Assembly (NCBI GenBank): GCA_016789105.1
Contig: JAEURN010000003.1
Coordinates: 1-64,000, forward strand
Reading direction: 5' to 3'
DNA length: 64,000 bases
Source: Armatimonadota bacterium
GTDB taxonomy: Bacteria; Armatimonadota; Fimbriimonadia; Fimbriimonadales; Fimbriimonadaceae
In this document: piece after piece, positions 1 through 8,305 of the stretch
How the letters are laid out: every line of letters begins with the position of its first letter
Position numbering within the stretch: the stretch's first letter is position 1
Notes under the pieces: generated by a model
Told to the model about the DNA's origin: nothing
Databases searched by the model: none
What the model saw: only the letters and a program-made list of their open reading frames with translations
Position numbers and translations under genes: made by a program

Positions 1-257
1 TCGACATCGGGGGGGACGAGCAGCAGATCACTAGCTACCAAACCCAGTACGACCGGTTGACCTTCAAACACGTCCTGCTGCCGATTTGGAGCGGTGCCTA
101 CCGGTACGGCGGCCGGAGTTGGGCTTACTTGGTCAACGGCCAAACTGGTGAAGTGAGGGGCGAGGCACCTGTCAGCCCCTGGAAAGTCGCAATTGCCGTG
201 ATTTTGGGGCTTATCGTCGTCGGCCTTATCATCTACTTGACTTCGAAATCCAAATAG
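1..257 (+). CDS. C-terminal part of a zinc-ribbon-type membrane protein (5' end outside window)
   Basis: The reading frame is open from the left edge to a TAG stop, so only the last ~85 residues are visible and the true start lies upstream. The visible part has an aromatic-rich segment (LLPIWSGAYRY, then YLVNGQTGEV) followed by one strong transmembrane helix (AVILGLIVVGLIIYL) and a short basic tail. From memory this tail is typical of bacterial proteins that carry N-terminal zinc ribbons, sometimes annotated as replication-factor-Y or TFIIB-type zinc-ribbon proteins. No biochemical role is established that I know of. An internal TTG at 57 could be mistaken for a start, but the frame continues upstream without a stop. 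A strong terminator follows directly. Confidence 0.6.
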   Translation, partial: DIGGDEQQITSYQTQYDRLTFKHVLLPIWSGAYRYGGRSWAYLVNGQTGEVRGEAPVSPWKVAIAVILGLIVVGLIIYLTSKSK

Positions 258-266
258 CCATCAACA

Positions 267-301
267 AAAGAGCCCCGCCGGATCAACCAGCGGGGCTCTT
301 T
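267..301. terminator. Bidirectional rho-independent terminator
   Basis: A perfect 12-bp stem (AAAGAGCCCCGC at 267-278 with GCGGGGCTCTTT at 290-301) has an 11-base loop. A T-rich run follows on the + strand and the stem opens with A residues, so it can work in both directions. It separates the rightward partial gene from the leftward PEP-CTERM gene. Confidence 0.85.
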
Positions 302-322
302 CTTGTTTAGTGGGAGCGCAAG

Positions 323-919
323 TTATTTCTTGCGGCGGCGGGCCGCAGCAAGAGCAGCAACGCCGAGGATGGCCATCGTGGCCGGTTCGGGAACCGCGCC
401 AGCATGGACGGTGCCCTGGCCGCCACCGATCCCGTAGTCAAACGACCCTTGGTCGGTGTTGCCGAACCCGGACACGATCAGGTAGTACTGGCTGTTGGCG
501 ACCAAGACCGGAGCCGTGCCACCGGTAAAGTTCGACGTTTCGCCAGCTGCCATCCGGGACGATGCGAGGCCTTGGCCCGACCCAGTAAGGACGGTGAACG
601 TGCCGCTGAAGTCGTCGTCGCCATCAAGCAGGTTCGTCAGCGGGGTGGCCGCGTTGAACGACGAGCCGTAAAGGAAGATATAGGTGTCGGTGTGGGGGGC
701 CGCACCGGCGCCGTTGGCTTCCATCACGTAGCTGCCGGTCACATCAACCCAGAACGGGATGACGACATACGGAGTGGCGGTGCCGACACCGGACAGGCCT
801 GAGAGGCTCGACGGGCGGTTCCACACGGGCGCGCCAGTGGTGGTGCCAGAACCGAGCAGGTTTTGGGCAAATGCGCCAGTCGAAACAAGGGCAAGCGCGA
901 TCAAAGCGATCTTTTTCAT
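323..919 (-). CDS. PEP-CTERM sorting-domain exported protein
   Basis: About 198 residues. It begins with a clear Sec signal peptide (MKKIALIALALVSTGAFA, then Q) and ends with a textbook PEP-CTERM tag: VPEPAT, a hydrophobic helix and RRRKK. Such tags are recognised by exosortase, which cleaves and anchors the protein during export. The middle is a secreted, Gly/Thr/Asp-rich domain of unknown role, containing a YYLIVSGFG strand like those of pre-peptidase C-terminal domains. The start is set at the MKK methionine, which has GAGG seven bases upstream; the frame remains open for eight more codons. It stands alone with its own predicted promoter. Function beyond surface or extracellular location is unknown. 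No exosortase gene is in this window. Confidence 0.85.
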   Translation of the reverse strand: MKKIALIALALVSTGAFAQNLLGSGTTTGAPVWNRPSSLSGLSGVGTATPYVVIPFWVDVTGSYVMEANGAGAAPHTDTYIFLYGSSFNAATPLTNLLDGDDDFSGTFTVLTGSGQGLASSRMAAGETSNFTGGTAPVLVANSQYYLIVSGFGNTDQGSFDYGIGGGQGTVHAGAVPEPATMAILGVAALAAARRRKK

Positions 920-962
920 TTGGTTTCCTCTTCCAGTCTCCAATTAGACCGAGAATGCCTCT

Positions 963-991
963 ACTATAGCAAGAATTTGACGGCTTGTCCC
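963..991 (-). promoter_or_regulatory. Predicted sigma-70-type promoter of the PEP-CTERM gene
   Basis: On the minus strand GGGACA (986-991) is followed after 17 bases by TATAGT (963-968), which is preceded by TGC as in extended -10 promoters. It lies about 44 bases upstream of the chosen start. This is a sequence match only. Confidence 0.5.
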
Positions 992-1127
992 CCGCAATAT
1001 TACTAGTTGAAGTAAATCCATTCTGACAAACGAACTTTTCTATAGGCAAGCTTTTTGTGAATTTCTTGTCTAAAAACAGGATCAAGATTAAGGCGCGCCG
1101 CGATTGCTGGGCCCTTTGGTCGGTGCC

Positions 1128-1155
1128 GGGCCGGTCCACTCATGCAGACCGGCCC
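1128..1155 (-). terminator. Hairpin downstream of dnaK, possible terminator
   Basis: A 9-bp perfect GC-rich stem (GGGCCGGTC with GACCGGCCC) lies 15 bases past the dnaK stop. On the transcribed strand no U-run follows, so it may be a weak terminator or an mRNA 3' protective hairpin. Confidence 0.4.
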
Positions 1156-1169
1156 ATTCCAATCAAGGA

Positions 1170-3056
1170 TTACTTATCTTCCTTGAAATCGGCATCGACG
1201 ACATCTTCGGCTGGTGCCCCGGAAGCGACGCCCGCCCCTTCTTTCGGGGCCTCGGATTGTTGATACAGGGCTTCCGAAAGCTTGTGGAACTCTTCTTCCA
1301 ACGCGGTTTTAGCGGCCGCCATGGCGTCCAGGTCCTGGCGTTCGATGGCCTGTTGGAGTTCACCGATTCGTTCTTCGATCCGGCCGCGATCCGACTCTGA
1401 AACCTTGTCACCCAAGGATTTCAGCGTCTTTTGCGTTTCGCTGATCAGCTTTTCGCTATCGTTTTTGAGCTCTGCCGCTTCGCGGGCCTTCTTGTCGATG
1501 TCGGCGTTGGCTTCCGCATCCTTGACCATCCCCTCGATCTCTTCCTTTCCAAGGTTGCCCGAACCGGTCACCGTGATCTTTTGTTGAGTTCCGGTGGCCT
1601 TGTCGGTTGCCGTCACATTCAGGATTCCGTTGGCATCGATGTCGAATGTGACCTCAACCTGGGGAACCCGTGCCGGAGCTGGGGGAATCCCGCTGAGGTT
1701 GAACTGTCCAAGCGACTTGTTGTCTTTGGCAAGGCTCCGCTCACCTTGGAGGATGTGAATTGTCACCTCGGTTTGGTTATCCGCGGCTGTGGTGTAAACC
1801 CGGCTCTTGGTCGTCGGGATCGTGGTGTTCCGTTCGATCAACACGTCAGTGATGCCGCCTTGGGTTTCGACACCCAAACTGAGTGGGGTCACGTCGAGCA
1901 ACAGGATGTCGGTCTTGTCCCCGCTGAGAACACCGGCTTGGATGGCGGCCCCAAGGGCGACCACCTCGTCGGGGTTCACGCTCTTGTTCGGATCTTTCCC
2001 GGCCATCTTCTTGACCAGTTCCTGAACCATCGGGATCCGGGTTGAACCACCGACCAAGACGATTTCGTTGATTTCGCTAAAACTGAGCTTGGCATCCTTC
2101 ACCGAGCGCTCCACCGGCCCCTTGATCCGCTCAAGCAGGTCGGAACACAGGTCTTCGAACTTGCTCCGGCTCAGGGTCGTTTCCAGGTGGATCGGTTCGC
2201 TTTCCACCGCAGTAATGAACGGCAGGCTGATATCGGTGCCGACAGAACTGGAAAGCTCGATCTTCGCTTTTTCGGCAGCTTCCCGGAGGCGTTGCAACGC
2301 CTTGCTGTCTTTGCGCAGGTCGACTCCATGCTCGGCGCGGAACCCGTCGGCCAGCCAATCGACGATCTTTTGGTCAAAATCGTCTCCGCCCAGGTGGCTA
2401 TCGCCTGCGGTGGACTTGACTTCGATCACGCCATCGCCGACATCGAGGATCGAGACGTCGAATGTCCCGCCGCCGAGGTCGAAGACCAAAATGGTTTCAC
2501 TGGATTTTTTGTCCAAGCCATAGGCCAAGCTGGCAGCTGTCGGTTCATTGATGATCCGCAGAACTTCCAGGCCGGCGATCTCCCCGGCATTCTTGGTTGC
2601 CGTCCGCTGGCTGTCGTTGAAATAGGCGGGCACTGTGATCACCGCCTTGGTGACCGGTTCGCCCAAGTATGCTTCGGCATCCGCCTTGAGCTTTTGCAAA
2701 ATAACGGCACTAATCTCCTCGGGGGTGAAATCTTTGTCTACCGCCGGGATGTGCACGGCTGCATTGCCCCGCTTGTCCTTGATGACCTTGTACGAAACCC
2801 GTTTGGCTTCTTCGGCCACTTCTTCCAACTTGTGGCCCATGAACCGCTTGATGCTCGCCACGGTGTTGCCAGGGTTTGTGACGGCTTGGCGCTTGGCGGT
2901 CACACCGACCAACCGCTCGCCATTGGCTTTGAATGCGACCACGCTCGGGAGGGTGCGGGCCCCGTCGGCGGTGGCGATAACCTTGGCCTCGCCTCCTTCC
3001 ATCACGGCGACGACGCTATTGGTGGTTCCTAAGTCGATTCCTACAGTTCGTGACAT
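1170..3056 (-). CDS. dnaK: Chaperone DnaK (Hsp70)
   Basis: 628 residues, the normal DnaK size. The ATPase domain starts with GIDLGTTNS (6-14), and has the GGGTFDVS phosphate loop and the VGGSTRIP adenosine motif. It is followed by the [11 protein letters not shown] interdomain linker, the substrate-binding beta domain and a helical lid ending in an acidic tail. It folds and refolds cytosolic proteins with DnaJ and GrpE. Neither grpE nor dnaJ is adjacent, so the gene appears monocistronic, unlike the common hrcA-grpE-dnaK or dnaK-grpE-dnaJ-hspR operons. Upstream is a perfect HAIR operator, implying HspR control. The ATG start is directly followed by the conserved N-terminus, so the start is secure. 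Confidence 0.98.
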   Translation of the reverse strand: MSRTVGIDLGTTNSVVAVMEGGEAKVIATADGARTLPSVVAFKANGERLVGVTAKRQAVTNPGNTVASIKRFMGHKLEEVAEEAKRVSYKVIKDKRGNAAVHIPAVDKDFTPEEISAVILQKLKADAEAYLGEPVTKAVITVPAYFNDSQRTATKNAGEIAGLEVLRIINEPTAASLAYGLDKKSSETILVFDLGGGTFDVSILDVGDGVIEVKSTAGDSHLGGDDFDQKIVDWLADGFRAEHGVDLRKDSKALQRLREAAEKAKIELSSSVGTDISLPFITAVESEPIHLETTLSRSKFEDLCSDLLERIKGPVERSVKDAKLSFSEINEIVLVGGSTRIPMVQELVKKMAGKDPNKSVNPDEVVALGAAIQAGVLSGDKTDILLLDVTPLSLGVETQGGITDVLIERNTTIPTTKSRVYTTAADNQTEVTIHILQGERSLAKDNKSLGQFNLSGIPPAPARVPQVEVTFDIDANGILNVTATDKATGTQQKITVTGSGNLGKEEIEGMVKDAEANADIDKKAREAAELKNDSEKLISETQKTLKSLGDKVSESDRGRIEERIGELQQAIERQDLDAMAAAKTALEEEFHKLSEALYQQSEAPKEGAGVASGAPAEDVVDADFKEDK

Positions 3057-3098
3057 GGCTTTCTTGTTCCAACCCTTGATAGTCTTTCGTGCAGACTT

Positions 3099-3119
3099 CT
3101 TGAGTCTCTTACACTCAAG
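3099..3119 (-). promoter_or_regulatory. HAIR element (HspR operator) upstream of dnaK
   Basis: A perfect inverted repeat, CTTGAGT-N7-ACTCAAG, lies 42 bases upstream of the dnaK start. This equals the published HAIR consensus bound by the HspR repressor in Streptomyces and other actinobacteria. In those systems DnaK acts as co-repressor, so the element would make dnaK autoregulated. No hspR gene is in the window. Confidence 0.85.
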
Positions 3120-3181
3120 TGACGAAGAGCAACGCGGTCAGGTTACGCTCGCGGGCCGAAATGGGCCATTTGGAAACAAGC

Positions 3182-3208
3182 AGGAGCCTGGCCGTGGGCC
3201 AGGCTCCT
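3182..3208 (-). terminator. Terminator hairpin of the DUF1800-DUF1501 unit
   Basis: A perfect 12-bp stem (AGGAGCCTGGCC with GGCCAGGCTCCT) has a 3-base loop and sits 22 bases past the DUF1501 stop. On the minus strand it is followed by GCTTGTTTCC, a short U-rich stretch. It insulates dnaK regulation from read-through. Confidence 0.75.
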
Positions 3209-3230
3209 ATAAGCACCGTCTATGGATTCG

Positions 3231-4511
3231 TCAGGCGGCCTTGAAGAATCCTTGCGGCTGACTGGGGATTGATTTGGACGGGAAGACCAATTGCGTATTC
3301 CCGTTTTGCAGGCGGCATTGCAACAAGTCGCCTAGAATGTCCCGGTCGTCGGTCGTTGGCATCACATCCACGCCTTCGTAAAGGTTTTCGTGTTCCAAGC
3401 CAGGCCAAGTCCCGTGGATCCCGCCGATCACGTTGGGACCCATCGTAAAGACGGTCCCACCCGTGCCATGGTCGGTTCCAAACGAGCCGTTTTCGGCCAC
3501 TTGGCGGCCAAATTCTGAAATGACCACAACCGTCCAATTGGTTTTCCCCGAGTTCGTCAGGTCATGGTAGAACGTGTGGAGCGCATTGCCGAGTTCGGTC
3601 AACATCACGTGAAGGAGCCCGCCGTTTGTTCCCTGCCCGGCGTGCGTATCCCAACCCGCGCGGCTGACATGGGCGATCTCTAAGCCGATGTCGGCCTTGA
3701 TCATTGAGGCGATGTGCTTGAGGGCATTGCCAAGTTCTGTGTCCTCATAGGGGTTCGCACCAACCGCCGGAGCTTCAAAATCGATCCCGGAAAATGTGTC
3801 AATCGTCCGCCGCGCGTTTTGAACCAGGTGCCGGGTCTCATCTTTCACGCGCGAGTAGATCCGGGTGATGGAGTCCAGCACTTCGTCTCCGCCTTGGAGA
3901 TTGCCGCCCAAACCCAGGGATTCGGGTTTTCCAGAAGAGATCAATTGCGGAGCTCCGGCCAAGCAAAGCGGGGTCAGCGCGCTGTGGGTAAAGGCCCGTA
4001 CCGCGGCATCCGGCTTGATTGGGGACGAGCTCAAAAGGTGCCGGGCGATCCACCCGCCATCTTCGACATTCTTGGAGTCCAGCTGCATCCAGGCTTGGGC
4101 TTCAAAATGCGAGCGGGTGTAGTTGGCGCGGCCCACGGCCGGGATGATGCCCAAGTGTTGACCATCGAAAATCGGCTTGAGGATCGAAAGTGCCGGGGGA
4201 AGGCCCCAATATCCGTTGATGTCGGTGGCCCGGTAGGAACTCCCCGAACCTGGCTGGGGCACGGCTGTGGTCGGGCGCAAGGCATAGTAGAGGGGGTCGC
4301 CATGCGGGACGAGCGTTGTCAACCCATCGCACCCGCCCATGAGGTAGATGAGAACCACAGTGTCCTTGATGGACGAATCTTGCGCAAACGCCAGCCGGGG
4401 CGCCCAAACCGGCAATGTGGCCATGGCCGACATCGCAGCCGCTCCCCCGAGGAATTTGCGGCGGCTCAGCTGCCGGTATTCGTTGCATGCGTTCTCAAAT
4501 CTGTCCATCAA
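3231..4511 (-). CDS. DUF1501 family Tat-exported protein
   Basis: 426 residues with a twin-arginine signal (SRRKFLGG, residues 16-23, then a hydrophobic Ala/Met stretch ending AFA), so it is probably folded before export. The body matches the DUF1501 family of the alkaline-phosphatase-like fold: VVLIYLMGGCDG near residue 50, the WDTHAGQ motif and the SEFGR segment near the C-terminal third. The family often pairs with DUF1800 in planctomycetes, Armatimonadota and many other bacteria, and these two genes are adjacent here (12-base gap, same strand). A sulfatase-like hydrolase role has been suggested from the fold, but no substrate is known. Product name is secure at family level only. Confidence 0.9.
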   Translation of the reverse strand: MMDRFENACNEYRQLSRRKFLGGAAAMSAMATLPVWAPRLAFAQDSSIKDTVVLIYLMGGCDGLTTLVPHGDPLYYALRPTTAVPQPGSGSSYRATDINGYWGLPPALSILKPIFDGQHLGIIPAVGRANYTRSHFEAQAWMQLDSKNVEDGGWIARHLLSSSPIKPDAAVRAFTHSALTPLCLAGAPQLISSGKPESLGLGGNLQGGDEVLDSITRIYSRVKDETRHLVQNARRTIDTFSGIDFEAPAVGANPYEDTELGNALKHIASMIKADIGLEIAHVSRAGWDTHAGQGTNGGLLHVMLTELGNALHTFYHDLTNSGKTNWTVVVISEFGRQVAENGSFGTDHGTGGTVFTMGPNVIGGIHGTWPGLEHENLYEGVDVMPTTDDRDILGDLLQCRLQNGNTQLVFPSKSIPSQPQGFFKAA

Positions 4512-4523
4512 GGTGCTCCGAAG

Positions 4524-6140
4524 TCAAAACCACTGGTGTGCCGGGCTTGCCAAGGCCATAGCCAAGGCGTTGCGGCCACGTTCAGTAGAGTTCGACCCTT
4601 TCATATATCGGCGGAACCATATCTGGTCGGATACCGGTAATTCTCCTAGGAACAGCTTTTGGTTGATCCAATCCATGCGCTGAGGGTCGCTCATGTTCTG
4701 GAATACCGCCGGGTCGAACCATTCAACGGACCACACTTGGCCGTTCGAGATCCCCAAGCCGAAATTCAGCCTTTGGACCATGCTGGTCGACCAATGCACA
4801 AAGGAATCCGGGTAGGCGTCTGGCTGTTCCCACTTGTATGGTTCGTGGGACATCTCGGCAATCTGGTTCAAAATGCCGCTCGGCTCGTTGACATAGAGCC
4901 CCAACTGGCGGATCGAGCCGACAACCAAATGGAAGGGCCGCTTGAACTTGGGCACAGACTTTTGCATCTGGTTCGATGACAGGATGATGCGGAGCAACGC
5001 TTTGATATCGCCCTTTGGGCCCCATGCGTTGCCCAAGGATTGCAACAGTCCCGCATCGGGATCACGGCCCAAAAAGAACCGGCACAGTTTGCTGCAAATG
5101 TTGTACACCGTGTAAGGGTGGGTGGCCAACCAGGTGAGGAAGGCATCGCCCTGGGCTTTGCCCGATTGCGGGAATGAATGCCCCATCACGGTGCGCGTGC
5201 CAGGCGCATGGGCAGAATCGGTGTATTCAAAAATCCCCGTGTGCAACGGGTCGCCTTCCCGCGAAGGGGTTCCCCATCCGGTCAGGATGTTAGCGACTTC
5301 ATAGATGTCCGCCTCGGTGTATCCGCTGGCCGGGGTCACCGTATGGAGTTCCAGGATCTCGCGGGCGTAGTTGACGTTGATGCTCCCCGCCACCGAACCG
5401 CGGTTGTCTAGATAGTCCATCATCGCGCCGTGGTTAGCCGACCAGACCAACTGGTCGTAAAACGTGGTCATCGCCAAATTGCGCTGCCCACGGTAATAGT
5501 CCATGACGCCGCCATAGTAGGGCTTCTCGTTCAAGTAAAAGTGGTCGCCCCAAAACTCTGACATCCGCTGCAACAGTTGGCGCTTTGAAAAGATTGCCCG
5601 GTATGTCAGGGCATTCTTCAACTGGTACATGGTGGGCCACGAGTTCGGCCCTTGGTATTGGTTCAGTTGGAGCAACGATAGTTGCAAGCGGGGGCAATTG
5701 GCAGACACCCAGCTTTCGCAGACCGAATCGTCGATGGATTCCCAGTTGAGCTGCTTTTCGAGATAGGCGTCATAACCCAGGGTTGTCAGCTCCGTCAAGT
5801 CGGCTTGCGTCGGCCCGTAGGTGACGCGCCTCAATAAGCGTTTGTTGACGTCGGTCCAGAACCGCCCGACATTGGTGACCCCGGCCCCGCCGCTGGATCC
5901 AAAGCGATTGCCGGAATTCCCGAATCCGTTGCCGCCGGGAGGCTTGGCGCCAGGAAGATTTGCCCCGGTACGACCCTTCCCTAACATCTGCTGGGCGGAA
6001 GCCATCCCCGTCGCCGCGGCCAAGGCGGCCGTCAAGCCGCCAGCCAGGATCGTGCGGCGAGATTGCAGGGTGGGGGTCGTTGCCAAGGGGGATTCCCTTT
6101 CCGCCGTGGCAGTGGGTGAGCCGGTCGATTCCATCAACAT
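4524..6140 (-). CDS. DUF1800 family Tat-exported protein
   Basis: 538 residues. A twin arginine (SRRTILAGG, residues 27-35) precedes an Ala-rich hydrophobic stretch ending MASAQ, so Tat export is likely. After a Gly/Asn-rich linker comes the DUF1800 body: LLRRVTYGPTQADL near 110, the LNEKPYYGGVMDYYRGQ region, REILELHT and a NILTGWG segment. DUF1800 proteins almost always sit next to DUF1501 partners, as here, and the two are presumed to act together outside the cytoplasm. The biochemical role is unknown. The start could be the first or third codon (both ATG). Confidence 0.9.
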   Translation of the reverse strand: MLMESTGSPTATAERESPLATTPTLQSRRTILAGGLTAALAAATGMASAQQMLGKGRTGANLPGAKPPGGNGFGNSGNRFGSSGGAGVTNVGRFWTDVNKRLLRRVTYGPTQADLTELTTLGYDAYLEKQLNWESIDDSVCESWVSANCPRLQLSLLQLNQYQGPNSWPTMYQLKNALTYRAIFSKRQLLQRMSEFWGDHFYLNEKPYYGGVMDYYRGQRNLAMTTFYDQLVWSANHGAMMDYLDNRGSVAGSINVNYAREILELHTVTPASGYTEADIYEVANILTGWGTPSREGDPLHTGIFEYTDSAHAPGTRTVMGHSFPQSGKAQGDAFLTWLATHPYTVYNICSKLCRFFLGRDPDAGLLQSLGNAWGPKGDIKALLRIILSSNQMQKSVPKFKRPFHLVVGSIRQLGLYVNEPSGILNQIAEMSHEPYKWEQPDAYPDSFVHWSTSMVQRLNFGLGISNGQVWSVEWFDPAVFQNMSDPQRMDWINQKLFLGELPVSDQIWFRRYMKGSNSTERGRNALAMALASPAHQWF

Positions 6141-6299
6141 TGCAGTTCCTCAAGCGAAGGGCGTCCCGGAATTCGGGCCGGCCCAAGGTGCAAATTCCAT
6201 CGAGGCTTGTCCGTCCGGCCCGGCACCCTTGCGGGGGAAGGCCAAACCCCGCAATTGCACGGCCCAGGAATCTACCGGCAACCGAGTAGCCTCTTGCCG

Positions 6300-7118
6300 A
6301 TGCCCAAAATCGCGCTGGCAACCTGTTTGAACCTCTATGAACCGGACAATGACCAAGAAATGATGCTGGCCAGGTTCAACGAAGCCGGGTTCGACACCTG
6401 CCTCGCCGCCTGGGATGACAACCAGGTCGAATGGTCAGGGTTCGATGGGGTCGTCGTGCGCTCGACCTGGAATTATTTCGAGCATCTCCCTGAGTTCAGG
6501 GCGTGGGTCTCAGCGGTCGACGGGGTCACCGTGCTCATGAACCCGGCCGACGAAATGTTCGATAACACGGATAAGCGCTACCTCCTGGAATTGCCCCGTC
6601 ACTGCATCCCCATCGTCCCAACCGTCATCGGCCAAGCCGACCACGGGTTTGCCAGCAAACGGGTGGTTGTCAAACCTTCCGTCGGGGCAGGCAGCTACCT
6701 CACCCGATTCTTTGAAGCAGGCGATTCCGCCCGGATCGCGGCCCACATTGAGGAAATCGAACAATCAGGATGCGAGGCATTGGTCCAGCCCTATTTGGAA
6801 TCCGTCGAATCAGGCGGAGAGCGCTCGCTGATCTGGGTCGATGGCGAAATCACCCACGCCATTGTCAAGCGTCCGCGGTTTGATGGGGAGGATGAGTCCG
6901 TTTCCGATGCGCAAATGCCCAGCAATGCCGACTTGGCGGCCGCCGAGCCGGTCATGGATCTTCTCACATCCAAAACCCTGTACGCTCGAATCGACTTCAT
7001 CGTTCAAGACGGCAAGCATTTGCTCAGCGAGTTGGAAGTCGTCGAACCCTCCCTTTTCCTTTCCCAGCACCCGCCGGCCCTCGACCGTTTGATCGACGGA
7101 GTCCGCAAACGGATCTAA
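6300..7118 (+). CDS. ATP-grasp family ligase
   Basis: 272 residues. The frame is open further left, but the chosen ATG begins a well-formed protein (PKIALATCLNLYE), and the upstream extension is low-complexity divergent-promoter sequence. Features fit ATP-grasp enzymes of the RimK/glutathione-synthetase type: an N-terminal Rossmann-like half (VVVRSTWNYFE), DKRYLLELP, the RVVVKPSVGAGSYLTR glycine-rich ATP loop near residue 120, ALVQPYLES, and a C-terminal ARIDFIVQDG with SELEVVEPSLFL carrying acidic Mg ligands. Similar proteins in many phyla are annotated as RimK-domain or cephalosporin-hydroxylase-like ATP-grasp proteins without a proven substrate. It converges on the thioredoxin-like gene, overlapping its stop by 4 bases. 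Confidence 0.75.
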   Translation: MPKIALATCLNLYEPDNDQEMMLARFNEAGFDTCLAAWDDNQVEWSGFDGVVVRSTWNYFEHLPEFRAWVSAVDGVTVLMNPADEMFDNTDKRYLLELPRHCIPIVPTVIGQADHGFASKRVVVKPSVGAGSYLTRFFEAGDSARIAAHIEEIEQSGCEALVQPYLESVESGGERSLIWVDGEITHAIVKRPRFDGEDESVSDAQMPSNADLAAAEPVMDLLTSKTLYARIDFIVQDGKHLLSELEVVEPSLFLSQHPPALDRLIDGVRKRI

Positions 7119-8278
7119 GGCCAGGGCACTTGTACTGGGCTCAGAGGATCCAGGTATTCCGCCCAGAAATAACTTTGTTGGGGAGGAACCGTCCTGGAAA
7201 TCTCGTCATCCACCGCCCGGAAACCGATTTTGAGGGGGTATTTGCCAGCTGGAGCGCCACTTGTGTTTTCATGGTCGCCCCAGGCATAACCTTCGGCGAC
7301 CGCTTCAAATCCGGTCGCGATTCGGCGGGCCGGGTCGATGGCGATCTCGCCGACTAACCGACCGGCAATCCCCTTTTCTGAACCTCCATGGCCCTCGTTG
7401 TTTGTCAGTTTATAAAGTCCTTCAAACCGGTACCGGCCGTTGCCTATCCGGCTCATTTGGATGTCGAGGACGCGGATGTCGTCGTACCGCCAGCGGGTTG
7501 GTTCCCCCCGGACGTCGTCGATGAGGTGGAACCTGGCGATCCGTCGGGCCATTTTGGGAGGCATCGGGAATTGGTCGCCTTTAGCCGCCAAAATTGCCGC
7601 TGCGTCTTCTGGCAAAACCCAATAGTGATCCCGTCCGATCCCGCTGTTCTTATCCGAGCAGCCCTCGGGTAAGGGGGTGATCCGGGCGATCGTGCGGACG
7701 GTCAGGGTGCCCGGAGGCCGGGCTTGAGTCCACCGCTTGACCGGCCCAAGATCCAGCTTCACCGACTTGGAGGGGCTCGCCTTGAACTTGGCAAGCCCCT
7801 CATCAAGGATCTTCATGAACTCGTCGTGCTGGCGACCATGCATGCTGAAAACGTAGGCTTGGCCATCGGCGCCGACAATGTAGAACCCTTGCGCGGTGAC
7901 CCCCTTGGCCGCATTGGGGTGGACTTTCACCGCCGTATCCATGAACCAGGTCTTTTCTGGAGAATCCCACTTGCTGACCTGCAATTCGTTCGTGTTCCCG
8001 GCAAAGGGAATGAATTCGGTTTTGAGCCGGGCGATCACATCAGGGTTGGTGAACAAGACACGCTTGTCCGCTTGGCCGTTATTTCACGTGCATCCCGTTG
8101 GGTGGCCGTTCATCATCCAAAGGAAGAGCGGCTTGCCAGAGTCGGATGCTTCTTGGCGGGCTTGGAACAAATTCAGTCGCCATCCGACTTCCATCCACTT
8201 TTCTTCTTCAGGCCCTGGCCAAAGGGCATCAACCCGGTCGGTCACATCGGACCAGGTACACGAAGCAACGGCCAGCAT
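7115..8278 (-). CDS. Thioredoxin-like protein with in-frame UGA: candidate selenoprotein
   Basis: The reading frame runs from ATG 8278 (or ATG 8290) to 7115 with a single UGA at 8084-8086; both sides are in the same frame and read as one protein of about 387 residues. Around the UGA the protein reads PLFLWMMNGHPTGCT-U-NNGQADKRVLF. This resembles the helix-1 redox site of thioredoxin-fold proteins, with Cys-Thr preceding the presumed selenocysteine (residue 65, CTU). A following region (GFYIVGADGQAYVFSMHG) fits the thioredoxin cis-Pro half; the C-terminal ~220 residues are an unassigned beta-rich domain. AAGGAGG at 8291-8297 abuts ATG 8290 and lies 12 bases from ATG 8278, favouring the latter. 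The longer start would give a short VASC lipobox-like N-terminus. Alternatives are a nonsense mutation or sequencing error in a Cys or Trp codon. Confidence 0.65.
8051..8086 (-). promoter_or_regulatory. Candidate bacterial SECIS element (UGA plus downstream hairpin)
   Basis: The in-frame UGA at 8086-8084 is followed after 14 bases by a 7-bp stem GGACAAG/CUUGUUC (8069-8063 and 8057-8051, one G-U pair) with a 5-base apical loop CGUGU. The apical loop starts 21 bases after the UGA and has G among its first two bases. These values match the published bacterial SECIS rule: loop 16-37 bases from the UGA, G in the first two loop positions, short upper stem. The fit is by inspection only. Confidence 0.55.
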
Positions 8279-8305
8279 GAACGGAATCATCCTCCTTCAT
8301 TGTAT

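Noticed and set aside
7115-8056. An independent gene starting at TTG 8056, downstream of the UGA
   Set aside because: The TTG has no ribosome-binding site, and translation from it would begin inside the thioredoxin fold. The upstream 68-residue frame reads straight into it in phase, so one UGA-containing gene explains both better.
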